From assembly GCA_028456385.1 (NCBI GenBank), contig JALNQF010000058.1, positions 124,001 through 188,000 of the forward strand: a stretch of DNA of 64,000 bases, given 5' to 3'. Source of the DNA: Ophiosphaerella korrae. Lineage: Eukaryota; Ascomycota; Dothideomycetes; Pleosporales; Phaeosphaeriaceae. Positions 1 to 10,641 of this stretch are shown piece after piece. A program made the translations under genes and the position numbers. How positions within the stretch are numbered: position 1 is the stretch's first letter; the number at the start of each line of letters is the position of its first letter. The notes under the pieces were generated by a model. The model saw only the letters and a list, made by a program, of their open reading frames with translations. It ran no database searches and was not told the origin of the DNA.

Positions 1-426
1 GGTTCGGCGACCTGGCAGTAACACGGCTGAGAGCCTAGTACCTTGGCACATAGATTCGGTCTTTGCGTAATGAGCATCGCCAGTTCTGTTCTCAGCCAAT
101 CAAAGGCCTTCGCGCACAACTCCGTGCACCGCTTGAGGTCGCGAGATCCAATCTCTAAAAGGTGAGACCCGTAGACGAGTCAGGATTCGCAAGGTTTATC
201 GGCTCGAGTGTCCGCACCAAAATGCCCTATCCGGTTCCGCGGTGGCTTTTGCTCTGTCGGCAAGGTCCCAAGACTGTTCACCGATCACTCACCATTTCGT
301 GGAGGCTTGGATTCTGACTGATCCAGACGTGCTCCTCGCAAACTCAATCATAATGACCGTTGTCCCATTTTTCCCAATCTCCACACTCCCTCTATGCTAA
401 AATCATCTCTCCACTGAGGCACTAGC
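1..426. other. Left-edge intergenic DNA
   Basis: No coding frame, RNA gene or repeat is supported here. The last 100 bases before the ATG at 427 are pyrimidine-rich and probably hold the promoter and 5' leader of the SAT4-type gene. Confidence 0.5.
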
Positions 427-1849
427 ATGCCTCCCGCTCTGTTCCCACCCGCGGATGGCGGCCACTACAAGTGGCCTGCACCAAACTTCGTCAACCCAGA
501 GACGAGGGGCTGGGCCGCGCCAGCTGGTATCATCGCTATGTTCTTCGTTACACTTTTCGTCTTTGTGATGAGGATCTGGGCACGATTTCACATCACGAGG
601 AAGGCTGGCGTGGATGACTGGCTTATCATTGCATCAATGGTGAGTAAATGCCAAAGCATTACGTGTGGGAGAAGCTCACCTAATATAGCCAGGGCTACTC
701 GGATTGACGATTGCAACCGTACTTGCACTTCGTGTATATGGCTTCCACCTCCATATCTGGGATCAGACACCACAGACTCTAATTACTATACGTCAGGTAG
801 ATAACCCTCTCCATCCAATAGCTCACTACTAAGTTTGCGCGCAGATCACCATGGCTATGGAAATCATATATTTAGGAACGTCAACACTCACCAAGCTCTC
901 AATCCTATGCTTCTACCGGCGCATTACATCTTCCATCATCAGTCGGCCTATTTTGTACGCTGTCTGGGCGAGTATCGTATTTGGTGTGTACATGTTTCAC
1001 AGTCTTGATATTCTCTCATTATGCTCATACTGCTTTACAGTTGCCGCATACGGAATTGCTTCGATCCTAGCTCTCATCTTCACCTGTAGCCCTGTAGAAG
1101 CATATTGGTACCGCTTTACACCACAATGGCTCAAGACTCACAAATACAAATGTGTAGACGAAGTAGCCTACCTGGTAGCAGTTATTAGTATCAGCACGCT
1201 TCAAGACTTTCTAGCTTGTATGCTGCCTATGTTTGTGGTTCACAAGCTTCTTTTGCCCTTTAGACAGAAGGTGGCACTGGCTGCCATCTTTCTTCTCGGT
1301 TTAGCGTACGCATTACATACTCCCCTCATTACTGATCAAGGAAGAGAATCAGACCATTGCTAACACCCACGTAGCGTCTGTGCAACTGGAGCCCTCCGCG
1401 TCCACTACGCCCACCGTGTCTATTACTACACTCGACTACACCCATCGCCCACTTACGATATCAGCTGGGAATCCCTCGGCTCATGGGTCTCTACCGCCGT
1501 CGAAACGAACGTTGCGATCATTTGCGCATCTGCGCCTGCGCTCAATCCCTACTTCAAAGGGTGGCTCAATGTATCTGGTTATGAGACTCGAAGTTTTGGC
1601 TGGTATAAACATAGGGGTAGAGGGTGGAGCCCTGGGAGACAAAGAGGTGATAGCTCACATTCAACACCACTAAAGCCCCTGAGTTGGAATAAGCGCAGTA
1701 CCGCGTCTCAAAACACGTCCTCTCCGTCCGCATATCCCCATATATCGCCGCAGCAATGGATTGATTCTCTAGAAAATATGCCACCTAGATCAGCAGGAGC
1801 GTCACAACGACAAGGAAGTGTTGCGCCGATTTTATCGAAGGAGAGATGA
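427..1849 (+). CDS. SAT4/fungal rhodopsin-domain integral membrane protein
   Basis: Five exons (427-643, 693-796, 845-983, 1041-1305, 1375-1849) give a 399-residue protein. All four introns are GT-AG, 49-69 nt. The N-terminus is extracellular-like, followed by about seven hydrophobic segments. The first carries the family signature VDDWLIIASM just after the first basic loop; later come the KLSILCFYRRI segment and the LNPYFKGW motif at the end of TM7. The C-terminal 110 residues are Ser/Pro/Arg-rich and cytosolic. These features fit the fungal SAT4-type rhodopsin domain family, which is abundant in filamentous ascomycetes and whose biochemical role is mostly unknown (some CFEM-containing members act as receptor-like proteins; no CFEM is present here). 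A decayed relative lies 1 kb downstream on the other strand. The exon 1/2 junction rests on the choice of donor at 644; the family assignment is firm. Confidence 0.85.
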
Positions 1850-1982
1850 TCAACACCTTATGCCTTAGTACTTTTCTGCCTAGATATGAGTTTGAATTCT
1901 CGACCAGGGAACAGGAATTTTAATATCTAGAGTAAGAGTCGGCTTATGGCCATCGCAAAGGCAAATTCGGCAATCTTAAGAT

Positions 1983-2371
1983 TTGAAATTCGTCTTTCAA
2001 ATGATTGCAAGATTCTGGGACGTTTTAGCGTTTCATCGCCTATTAATTTCATCCAAATCTCAGCCCAGGCTCCCTTCAAACACTACGGAAACCCCTCAAC
2101 AAGAGGCTGTGTTGGACATCTCAATACTATTCGAATCTGTTGCTGAAAACGATGCGGTTGAAACACTACAGAAGTTAGCTGATTGCTAGATCCGCGTTAA
2201 ACGAGACAACGGCAATTACTCGGGCGGTGCTGGTCCGTCCTGCGTATTTGAGGGTATTATCGCATCAGGAACCTTGGAATATCTCCAGTATCTCTCACGG
2301 GAAAGGGCCAAACACCAGACAGACGAGCATGCAATTCACATGCTCACCCATACGTCATTTGGCGCTTCAGC
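1983..2371 (+). pseudogene. Possible relic coding stretch with one in-frame stop
   Basis: One frame stays open from about 1983 to the TAA at 2369-2371 except for a single TAG at 2187-2189. Composition looks protein-like on both sides of the stop (for example SILFESVAENDAVETLQKLA before and EGIIASGTLEYLQYL after). A CAG-to-TAG change would explain the stop, which would fit C-to-T mutation of repeats (RIP) but does not prove it. I do not recognise a family and there is no clear ATG. It may be a chance open frame. Confidence 0.25.
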
Positions 2372-2859
2372 ATAATTGGATGGGTCATTCAGTCTGAACT
2401 AAGATCACTCCAGCCTTGCCATTCTCTTGTCTTGATTCGCGCAGAAGAGTCATGTGCCACGGGATTGGTGTTCCGGGTCGCTTGTGGCGGAGAAATTGCT
2501 CATTGCGAGGAAAGGTAGCGAGAAGAGGCCCCTAAATATTTTCCTTTTTCCCTCGGCTTCGGCACGGGCCTTCGCCCTTTGAATATCAGTAGGGTTGACA
2601 TCCATCTGGAACCTCCTGCCATAAACTTTGGGCCAAGAAAGCTATAAATAGTAGATCATACGATGTGGCGTTTTACCCATTCCCACATCTTAGCTGCAGA
2701 TGGCATGGATGATACGATGATCGAGATACTGGCCTCTATACACCTGTAGGTGCGTTAGGAGAATGGGATTGAGCTTGAAAACAATTACGCACGCGCACAA
2801 TGGACCTACGAGAACGTAGCGCAGACCGCCATGACCTATGCAGAGACGTACTCGGTAGT
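2372..2859. other. Gene-free interval
   Basis: No supported gene. Contains a TATA-like TATAAATAG at 2643 but no frame is convincingly attached to it. Confidence 0.4.
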
Positions 2860-3732
2860 ATAATGATATACCACCGGCCGCGATCGCTCTATAGTATCTC
2901 AGAAGTAATATTATCAGAAAATAGAGTTGACGTACAACAAATCAGTGAGGAATATCCCAAGAACACCCATCTTCTTTTTATATGACAGATTCAATTCCAA
3001 AATCTTAGGTATTGGTATCAAGAGGATAAGTAAATCAACGACCAGGCTGTAGGTTGAAACAATCACCGGCGTGGTACGTAATGTCAGGTTATTCTCTTCA
3101 GTGCTTTTCCACAGCTGTTTTGGTGTGGGCACAGAAAGTGCAAGGCCACAGAAGTTATGGGAATCAGCGTGCTTACAAAAGTAACGGCATAGATCTGATA
3201 TCAGACGTGATTGATGTGCCCGAAGATGCGATAGTAAAGTGCCAGGGCATAGCACTTGCCGAGGAAAAGTGCAAGACTTCCTACTATAAGAGCAGACACT
3301 ACCTTCTGTAGCAAAATATCAGCTTCATTGTCATCAGAGATACTAGACAAGTTGGCACTTGGTGTAATGCTGCGCTCAATACCAATCCAAGAGAAATACC
3401 CCCATTCGGCTTCCCAAATTCGCGTGTGCATGGGGTAGGCATCGATCCAATCGCTATCGTGGGAAACAACGCAACAACGGCACACCCTAATAACGCCAGT
3501 GCGAATGCGGATAGGTAGAATCGTCAACGAACAACCATCTAGTTTCCAAGTACCACGGCTTCCCCACTTGACATAGAGATATAACGCCCACGAATGCCAG
3601 TGTCAGGCTGAACATGGTTACCACTATGCCAAGATGAGTAGGCCCCAAATACTGGCACATCATATGGCAGCTCCATAACTGATTAAACAACGCCCACACG
3701 TCTAAGATCTGTTTCAGGTTATACATGTATCA
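2860..3732 (-). pseudogene. Decayed SAT4/rhodopsin-domain gene
   Basis: Read on the minus strand, family motifs appear in order but in different frames. First comes an N-terminal TM (LGPTHLGIVVTMFSLTLAFV) ending in LFVDD near 3530. The next helix FYLSAFALALLGC is shifted by one base; one T is missing between GAT and TCTAC. Then the ALFLGKCYALALYYRIF segment at 3215-3295 is in another frame and is followed by a TGA. Finally VDLLILLIPIPKI near 2990-3035 is in a third frame. Order and spacing match the intact gene at 427-1849. Multiple frame changes and stops, several explainable by C-to-T transitions, mark it as a pseudogene. An intron could account for one shift but not all. Confidence 0.7.
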
Positions 3733-3978
3733 AGGTGGCATACTGAAAGTGTATATTGATCCTGTATCACGTGCTACTTTACCTCTATGTTATCTAACGA
3801 ATGGCAGGCACTGGGAGTCTTGTCCAGTAAAATACGATACCTCGGTATTATAATATAGCTATGCAAATAGATAGTAATGATAACGAGACATGCTAAAATT
3901 TCAAACAAGGCTTAATGATAGTGGTTCCCGCTCATCTGCTACACCGCTCTCTTTAGAGAGTAGTGTAGAACTGTGCGT

Positions 3979-5561
3979 TTATAGCTCAAGTACTTGTTGC
4001 GTGGTACTACCATCTTGTGGCCTCCTCCCCTCAAGCCTCTTACGCATTAAATCCAATGCCTCTTCTTTGTGCTTCTTTGGGCCAAAACTCTCACTCGTCC
4101 TCTCCCACTCTAAGAATGCATTGCGTAATTTTTTCACATCGAGGCCAACCCCAGGGAGCAAACCTGACCACATCATGCCTAGGCGCTTGCCCTGATCACC
4201 AACCCACTGAGACCGTGGTCTCCGAACGCTGTCGTAAGCGAAGAGGGCTGCTTCGATAGTAGCAGCGTCTCCACCACGGGCTTTGCTCAACAAGGCGGCG
4301 AGAACCATGGCGTCTTCGACGGCTTGAGTAGGGGATGGATCCTTGAAATTGGTCATGTGGTGTGCTGCAGCACCAATCATGGCAACATTGTTCTTAATAT
4401 AGGTCGGGGCGTGAGGATGTTCGGTTTCGGGAATGAGTAGGTGACTTGAGAATGTATTCAAGAACTAAATGGAGACAAACACAGTATTCAGTTATGTTCT
4501 GCATAGTATGTGAATTGATCGGAAAACTTACGTTCGCAACAGCACCTTTGCTCTCGAATCTACCAAATCGGGCGGTGATCTCCTCATTGGTGGTTGCACG
4601 CATCAACTGCCTGACATCATATAATTCTGCAGTGTAGAAGAAGCCAACAACAGCAAAGAAAGAGTCTTGGTGTAGGCTGAAGTATCCGCTACCGTGCCCA
4701 ACATGTTCAAAGCGACGTTTGGCAGACACGTTTCCAAATTTAGGAAGATATTTCTCGCCGTCTTCAAACGTGGTCCTGGCAACAGCGGTGAGGAAGTTCA
4801 TAAATACTGGCAGAGTGGCTGGATGGTCAGCGCCTAGGACTTCTGAACGAATTTTGCCCGTGGGGCCATCGTCACCAATGAGGATATCAGCTTGAAGCGT
4901 TGTGTCATCCGAAAACTTTAACTCGAGGGGATGGTCCTTTGACGATGAGACTGCCTGTTCTTTGACTGAGACAAGCGTCTTATTCGCGTGTAGTCTTCCC
5001 TTGTCCACTCCCCTGAGCATTTGCTTCATAAATGAGTCAGGTCTAACTACTATGACTTTAGCGCGTGAGGGATGAGGGAGCTTGTCATGATCGACGATGA
5101 TGGTTCCAGTATCTGGCCCCTCACCCTATGCTTCTTGGTCAGAGTTGTCTTCATCAAAAGTTCATGTGGAAGGTCTTGTTGGCTAAACATACGACAATGG
5201 TCAGACGTGGGTCCTCCTTAAAATATCCCGCACGTTCGATGACTCCGCTTGCTTCCTCACTAATCTCATCAAGCACACCAAAGATTGAGGGCCCAAAACC
5301 GTAATCCAAAGGAGTTGTCGGAGTGAGGTTGAGAGCAGGATCAAAGTACTGGAGGTTGATCCCCTTGTAGTCTTTAAGAGCAAGCGCAAGCGTGGCGCAA
5401 GCTGGGCCACCCCCATAAACAGCGACGACAAGATCTCTCCCTGCTACTGCCTCAACCGCTGAAAAAAGGACGAGAACGACATGAATGAGTCTATCAAGCA
5501 TTTTGTATAAGGAATCGAAAACCTGTACATGCAGAGATGGTTTGAATCGAGCTGTGAGCAC
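3979..5561 (-). CDS. FAD-dependent monooxygenase (salicylate hydroxylase-like)
   Basis: Three exons on the minus strand (5561-5193, 5125-4532, 4464-3979; introns 67 nt each) encode 482 residues. The N-terminal Rossmann fold has the dinucleotide loop GGGPAC about residue 50. A DG-type motif (ADILIGDDGP) lies in the middle. The C-terminal FAD-contact segment, MIGAAAHHMTNF followed by QAVEDAMVLA, fits the PF01494 FAD-binding family of aromatic-ring hydroxylases. Family members hydroxylate small aromatics or polyketides with NAD(P)H. Oddities: the third Gly of GxGxxG is Cys, and the usual GDAAH is GAAAH, so the FAD ribityl-contact Asp is missing. This could mean a divergent or weak enzyme. The start is uncertain because a later ATG at residue 21 would also serve. 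It is divergently arranged with RCM1, 324 bp apart. Confidence 0.75.
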
Positions 5562-5885
5562 ATTTGGAAAGCATACTCGGCTGACAACTGACTTTAATGC
5601 TTTGGGACATCGATGACCGACGCAAGGTACGAAACTGATAACCGAATGTTATCGGCGTGGAGAAAGACGGTTATGTTCCCCGAGTTCAGCGAGGATAGAA
5701 CGTGCCCACAAATGTTTATCATGATTATTTAATCTTTCACTGTGGCCAATCGACGAGGTATGATGATGCCAACAAGGATGTTGTTGGTGTAACGGTCGAT
5801 GTTGGCTGGTCGGAGGTGTGCCGAGTTCAATAGAAGCTTGGGCGTTAACTAGGGAGAAAATCGTGCACTTGAACGTCCTGTCACA

Positions 5886-7660
5886 ATGTCACTCTACTAC
5901 GAGGCAGCGGCAATTCTTGCGAACGACGATAAGACAGGCGGATCGCTCAAGTCGCGGATATATACAAAGAAAGATCTGAAAAGCTCGCCAGGTCAGGTAT
6001 TTGCGCTCATCGCTGAGACGTCCAAATGGTCGGTGGTGCTCAAGAACGTGATTGAAAAGTGCGGCCTTCTCGCGCACGAGAAGAAAGTACGGCTTGACCA
6101 TTATTTGTGCTTTATCTCGTGTAACTAATGCAATCATAGCTAAGCCCGATACTGGCTCTCCTCCTTACACACGACCTGCTCGTTGCCAAAAGTGGTGTTG
6201 CCGCTCCTGCCAGCCATGTTCTGAAGCTCGCGATCACCAGATATAAAGCTCGGTTGGGTGCAGAGTTCACGAAAGCACGCATACGTCATGGATACGCTAC
6301 ATTGGCAGCATTCAAGGAGGCTGTCAATAATGGCGAATTCGAAATTCATGATGAAATCACTCAAAAGACGGTCAGACACCCACGCTGGGTACGAGTGAAC
6401 ACGATCAAATCGACATTGGATGCACAACTAAAGACGACCTTCGATGGGTTCGAGAAGGCGGAAAGTCTGACAGAAGTACTCTCGGCGCGCGGCACATCCA
6501 AGATTTATTATCAAGACCCAAATATACCGAACCTACTTGCGCTTCCCCCCAAAATCAATCTAAGCCGATCTACCGCATACACAGATGGGCAGATCATCTT
6601 TCAGGACAAGGCCTCATGTTTTCCTGCATACTTGCTAGACCTATCATCCGACGACGGGGACGTGATAGATGGATGTGCAGCTCCAGGGAACAAGACAACG
6701 CATCTAGCAGCCATAATCTCAACATTGAATGATTCAGGAAAGGAGCGGCAGGAGGTGATAGCATTTGAAAGGGACAAGATGCGGTCGTCAACATTGCAGA
6801 AGATGGTCAAGCTCACGTCAGCTGACAGCATTGTTTCTGTAAAATCAGGCAGCGACTTCTTGGCCACCAACCCCACCTCAAATGAGTTTTCTAATGTTGG
6901 AGCAATATTGCTGGATCCAAGTTGCTCAGGAACGGGCATCGTGGGTCGTGATGACGCAATCAAAATTCACTTGCCTGTTGCGAATTCTGGAACATCAACA
7001 TCACACAAGATAGACAAGGGCCAGAAGCGGAAACGTGGAAAGGACACGGCGAAAGAACCCGAACCCGCCACACTCGATCTAGATCTAAGCGAATCGATAC
7101 CAGAAGAGACTCCAAGTAAAGGAGTAGCAACTGACCGCTTGACTACCCTATCAAATTTCCAACTCCACATCGTTACACATGCCATGCGCTTCTCGAAAGC
7201 TTCTAAAATCACTTACTCCACCTGTTCTATTCACTTTGAGGAGAACGAGGGTGTGGTGTTCCAAGCGTTGGCTTCAGCGGTCGCAAAGGAGCGAGGGTGG
7301 AGGATCCTGAAGAGAGACTACCAAGTAGCCGGTATGAGGGTTTGGGAACGTCGAGGAATATGGGAGGACAAACTCGGTCTCACTGTAAAAGAAAAGGAGA
7401 GATACGAAGTCCTTGATGCCTGTATAAGGTGCGATAAAGGAACAGAGGACGGTACCATGGGGTTCTTCGTTGCAGCTTTTATTCGAGAAGAAGAGCAATG
7501 CCAAGAGGACACTGTTGTTAGAAAGGAGACGGAGGCCGAAGAATGGAATGGGTTTAGCGAGGAGGAAGCCCAGGAGGAAACAGGATCGCAGGCGGCTGAT
7601 GTGGGAGCGATGAAGAAAGGCAACAAGAAGAGAAAGAAGAGAAAGGTTGCCGCGAGATGA
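5886..7660 (+). CDS. rcm1: 25S rRNA (cytosine-C5) methyltransferase, NSUN5/Rcm1 family
   Basis: Two exons (5886-6086, 6140-7660) give 573 residues; yeast Rcm1 is about 490. The protein starts with the NSUN5-type N-terminus (MSLYYEAAAILA) and has the NOL1/NOP2/Sun SAM-binding motif DGCAAPGNKTTH near residues 244-255. Both catalytic cysteines are present: Cys329 in DPSCSGTG and Cys429 in YSTCS. A Lys/Arg/Glu-rich insert (about 355-395) and a basic tail (KKGNKKRKKRK) fit nucleolar targeting. The family member in yeast makes m5C2278 in 25S rRNA during 60S assembly. The 53-nt intron removes an in-frame stop and restores the conserved ILALLLTHDLL segment. Followed 270 bp downstream on the same strand by the SRA-YDG gene. 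Confidence 0.92.
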
Positions 7661-7930
7661 ATAGGTAGTCAAAGTTGCCATGTGTCTTAGCAAGCCGGAT
7701 TGAGTAAGTGCAACCTATTGAGACAGGCCACGGCATGGGTGACTGGCCTCGTTTGCATCTTGCGTGTTCTAGTTACTCCACCGTTACTACCTCGACTACT
7801 CTGCACAGTGCTATCCACTCACCTCAATGAAGACTGTGGGTCCTCCACACGCGGTTTGCCCGCTATCTACCGGAACGCCATCCCTACACAAGCCACTTCT
7901 ATCAGTTTACTTTGACAGACCAATTGCACA

Positions 7931-9632
7931 ATGTACTCGCCGTCGCCACTGTCTACCGATTTATCACGCCCTCGGCTCAAGATTCTTGCAAAATGGATTC
8001 GCGACGACCTTGATTTGCGCGTGGCCCGCGAGGGCCCCGAATCTCTACGGCTTGACGATGTGTTGATTCTACACGAAACCTTTGTGGCTCTCCGCCTTGC
8101 ACCTGGAATTACAGCGCTAGATCTACGTGCGACGGGTATTCACCGCGCTATTAGAGACATCGCTGGCGTCGCTACCAGGTGGCCTAGTCGGCTATGTGAT
8201 GACTGCGACAAGATCATTCTACAGTGGACAGCAAGATTTGGGCCCTTTAGCGAACTTCATCCTTTTCTCTATGAACGTGGTGGAAGACTTCACGGCATTG
8301 CTAGTATTAACGAGCATAGCCGGGACGTAGGTTGGGCTCGCTTTGATCATACAACAGCACTGACCCTCTCATTGTCAGGCACTGCTCAAGCGATGGTCAG
8401 AGACTTGCCCTCAAAGAGTGCATCCGAAACGAGCCCACAGAGTAGGCGACCTGGGGTTCCGAGCTGGAGAGTACGTATTCAGAAATTTTGGTGTATACTC
8501 TCGCTAACCAGCTTTATCATAGCTGGTGGATTAGTACACTCTTCGCGCACCATGCGGGCATCATAGGACTCGAGTCAGTGGACGGCGGCACTACATTCAA
8601 CAAAGAAGGCGCATATGCCCTAGTATTAATGGATACAAGCGAAATAAAATCAGGCTCAGCAAACTCATTCGTCTACCGCGTCCCACGTGCCGACAAGGGG
8701 ACATTCCGCCTCACTGTCATCAGTCCCAAAAAGAGGGACCTGATCCGAGTTTTGCGCAGCCACAGTATCAATAGTATCTGGGGACCGAAGGCTGGCGTCC
8801 GATACGAAGGCCTGTAAGACCATTGTTCCCTGCACGTTGGTCTCCCTGACAAAGTCTAGGTTTGTAGTCAAGGGTTGGTCAGTCCGCCAGGCCGGGATAA
8901 AAGACACTATTAGAGATGAATGGAAGATAGGCGACATCATTTTCGAAATCGAAATCGAACGTAAAAGCGACCAGATCTCGTTTGACGAGGTCATCAAGCG
9001 GCCAACGGCCACCGAGGTAGACGACTATGTTGAGTACAAACGCCTTCGCAAATTATACACTGAAGGCGGACGCAAGTTGCCTGGCACAACCACCCGCCCC
9101 GTCGATGTAGACGACCGATCCGCGCCAAAACCTACATCTTCAACATCTCCACAAAACTCCCTCGAGGCAATTACCTGGCCCAAGTTACTAGCCACATCGC
9201 CCTCCGTCACAACCCCTAAACTAATGTTCCGTCGTCCTCACTTCAACTCCCCCAGCCAACCCATCACTAACTCCGAAATCGTCTCCCCAATGACCATCCC
9301 GCAAACAAGCTACTTCCCCCTCATGCCCAGCAAAAGCAGCCCGCCCCCAATCCGCCCAAGCCTGCACCTCCCGCGTCCCACAAAAACAGGCCCCTTCACA
9401 AACAACCTACGCACCTTCTCCGCCCTAGACAAATCCGGCGCACACACCCCCAGCACACAATCCACCATCAGCGCCATCGCCCCCTGGACCGCCCTCGACC
9501 CAAAGTCCCAATCACACACCCCCCGTGCAAAAATGCCAAATAAACCCTACACCTCGCTGTTGTCTCCCTGCCCCGACCGCAGAAATGCCCCGCTCCTCAC
9601 GCCCTATTCCGGGTCGCCCACCGACGCATTGC

Positions 9633-9668
<36 letters not shown>

Positions 9669-10066
9669 ACGACTACTTCGGTACCGTGACTCCACTGTCG
9701 GACACGCCTGTGCACCGCCACAGCGCGCGGCGTGGCGCGGTGTCCAGCGACGACAGCGACAAGCATGTGTTTCCGCATATAGTGAGTGCGGAGGACGAGA
9801 GGGTTGATGTCGAGACGCCGGTTGGGACGGAGTGCGTGGGGTCGCTGAGTTTGAAGCGGCTTATGGCGGAGGGTGGGGTGAAGGAGGAGGGGGGCGAGGA
9901 GGAGGAGGAAGAGGAAGAGGAAGAGGAAGAGGAAGAGGAGAAGGAGTGTTGGTGTGATATGTGTGGAGTGGAGGTTCGGGTGCGGTTTGAGAGGGTGGAG
10001 TGGGGGGAGGGAAGGGAGAGGGAGAGAGCTAGGAGTGCACATGTGGCGCCGGATGAGTTGGGGTAG
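7931..10066 (+). CDS. SRA-YDG domain protein (modified-cytosine reader family)
   Basis: Four exons (7931-8326, 8379-8470, 8523-8813, 8860-10066) encode 661 residues; all three introns fall in consistent phases. Residues about 155-305 match the SAD/SRA (YDG) domain: RVGDLGFRAGDWW, then HHAGIIGLE, GAYALVLM, and IRVLRS leading to the hallmark GVRYEGLFVV (YRYDGLY in canonical members). The family flips and binds 5-methyl- or hydroxymethylcytosine in DNA. No RING, PHD or nuclease domain is seen; the C-terminal 350 residues are disordered and Ser/Thr/Pro-rich. They carry an Ala/Asp run near residue 520 from GCC and GAC repeats, a Glu tract near 605 and a CWCDMC pair near 622. A simpler model that skips intron 1 puts the domain out of frame. 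Role in chromatin or genome defence is inferred from family only. Confidence 0.8.
9636..9672 (+). repeat. Coding trinucleotide runs (GCC)n(GAC)n
   Basis: Short tandem GCC then GAC codons give six Ala and seven Asp in the SRA-YDG protein. A second purine tract of GAG/GAA codons follows at about 9890-9943. Both are likely length-variable. Confidence 0.8.
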
Positions 10067-10641
10067 GGGACTTGGTGGCTGGGTATTTGGTGTAAGCTGA
10101 GTGCTTTTGTACATTGATAACCTCATCTATCCGTGCATGTTCTTACAGTTGTAATATGACTAGTGCACTTGACGGCAGGATACACTTGTTCAACTTTGAA
10201 ACTATACACAAGATGACGAGGGGCTATGAATTTGCTACATCACAGCAATATCAATCTCGGAGACATTATGGGTCGTAGCGATCAATTGCTCACAACACTA
10301 CCTATACATGGATAGCTTTAGATCTGACATCGTTCATATCATTACACACTATTACCAATTACCGATCACCCCACCACGCGCCCAGCCCGAAAAGAACCAA
10401 CGTCTCGATCCGGTCATAGTCTGTGAACAAAACGCCATCACTCCAGATATGAATGAAAACAATGCCGTTTTGATCATCAAAGGGGTATCATCTCGAGTCG
10501 GCCGCGTCCCGGTTCCCAAGCCAGATGCCAAGCCTCGAAACGCCGTCATAATAGATTGAAAGCAAGGAGTAAGCAAGAAAACAAATGTAAAGGTGGACGT
10601 AAGAATGCTTGAAATGGTAGGAGAATACCAATGCATGCTTC
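10067..10641. other. Convergent 3' intergenic region
   Basis: Lies between the ends of the SRA-YDG gene and SPT20. Only short open frames occur and none has family features; it probably holds both 3' UTRs. Confidence 0.5.

Noticed and set aside
8471..8511. Alternative 41-nt intron in the SRA-YDG gene
   Set aside because: It would leave a branch site 3 nt from the acceptor. The model with introns 8327-8378 and 8471-8522 keeps phase and restores the GDWW motif.
9512..10126. 204-residue minus-strand frame over the SRA-YDG 3' end
   Set aside because: It mirrors the GAG/GAC repeats of the real gene and contains only low-complexity sequence.
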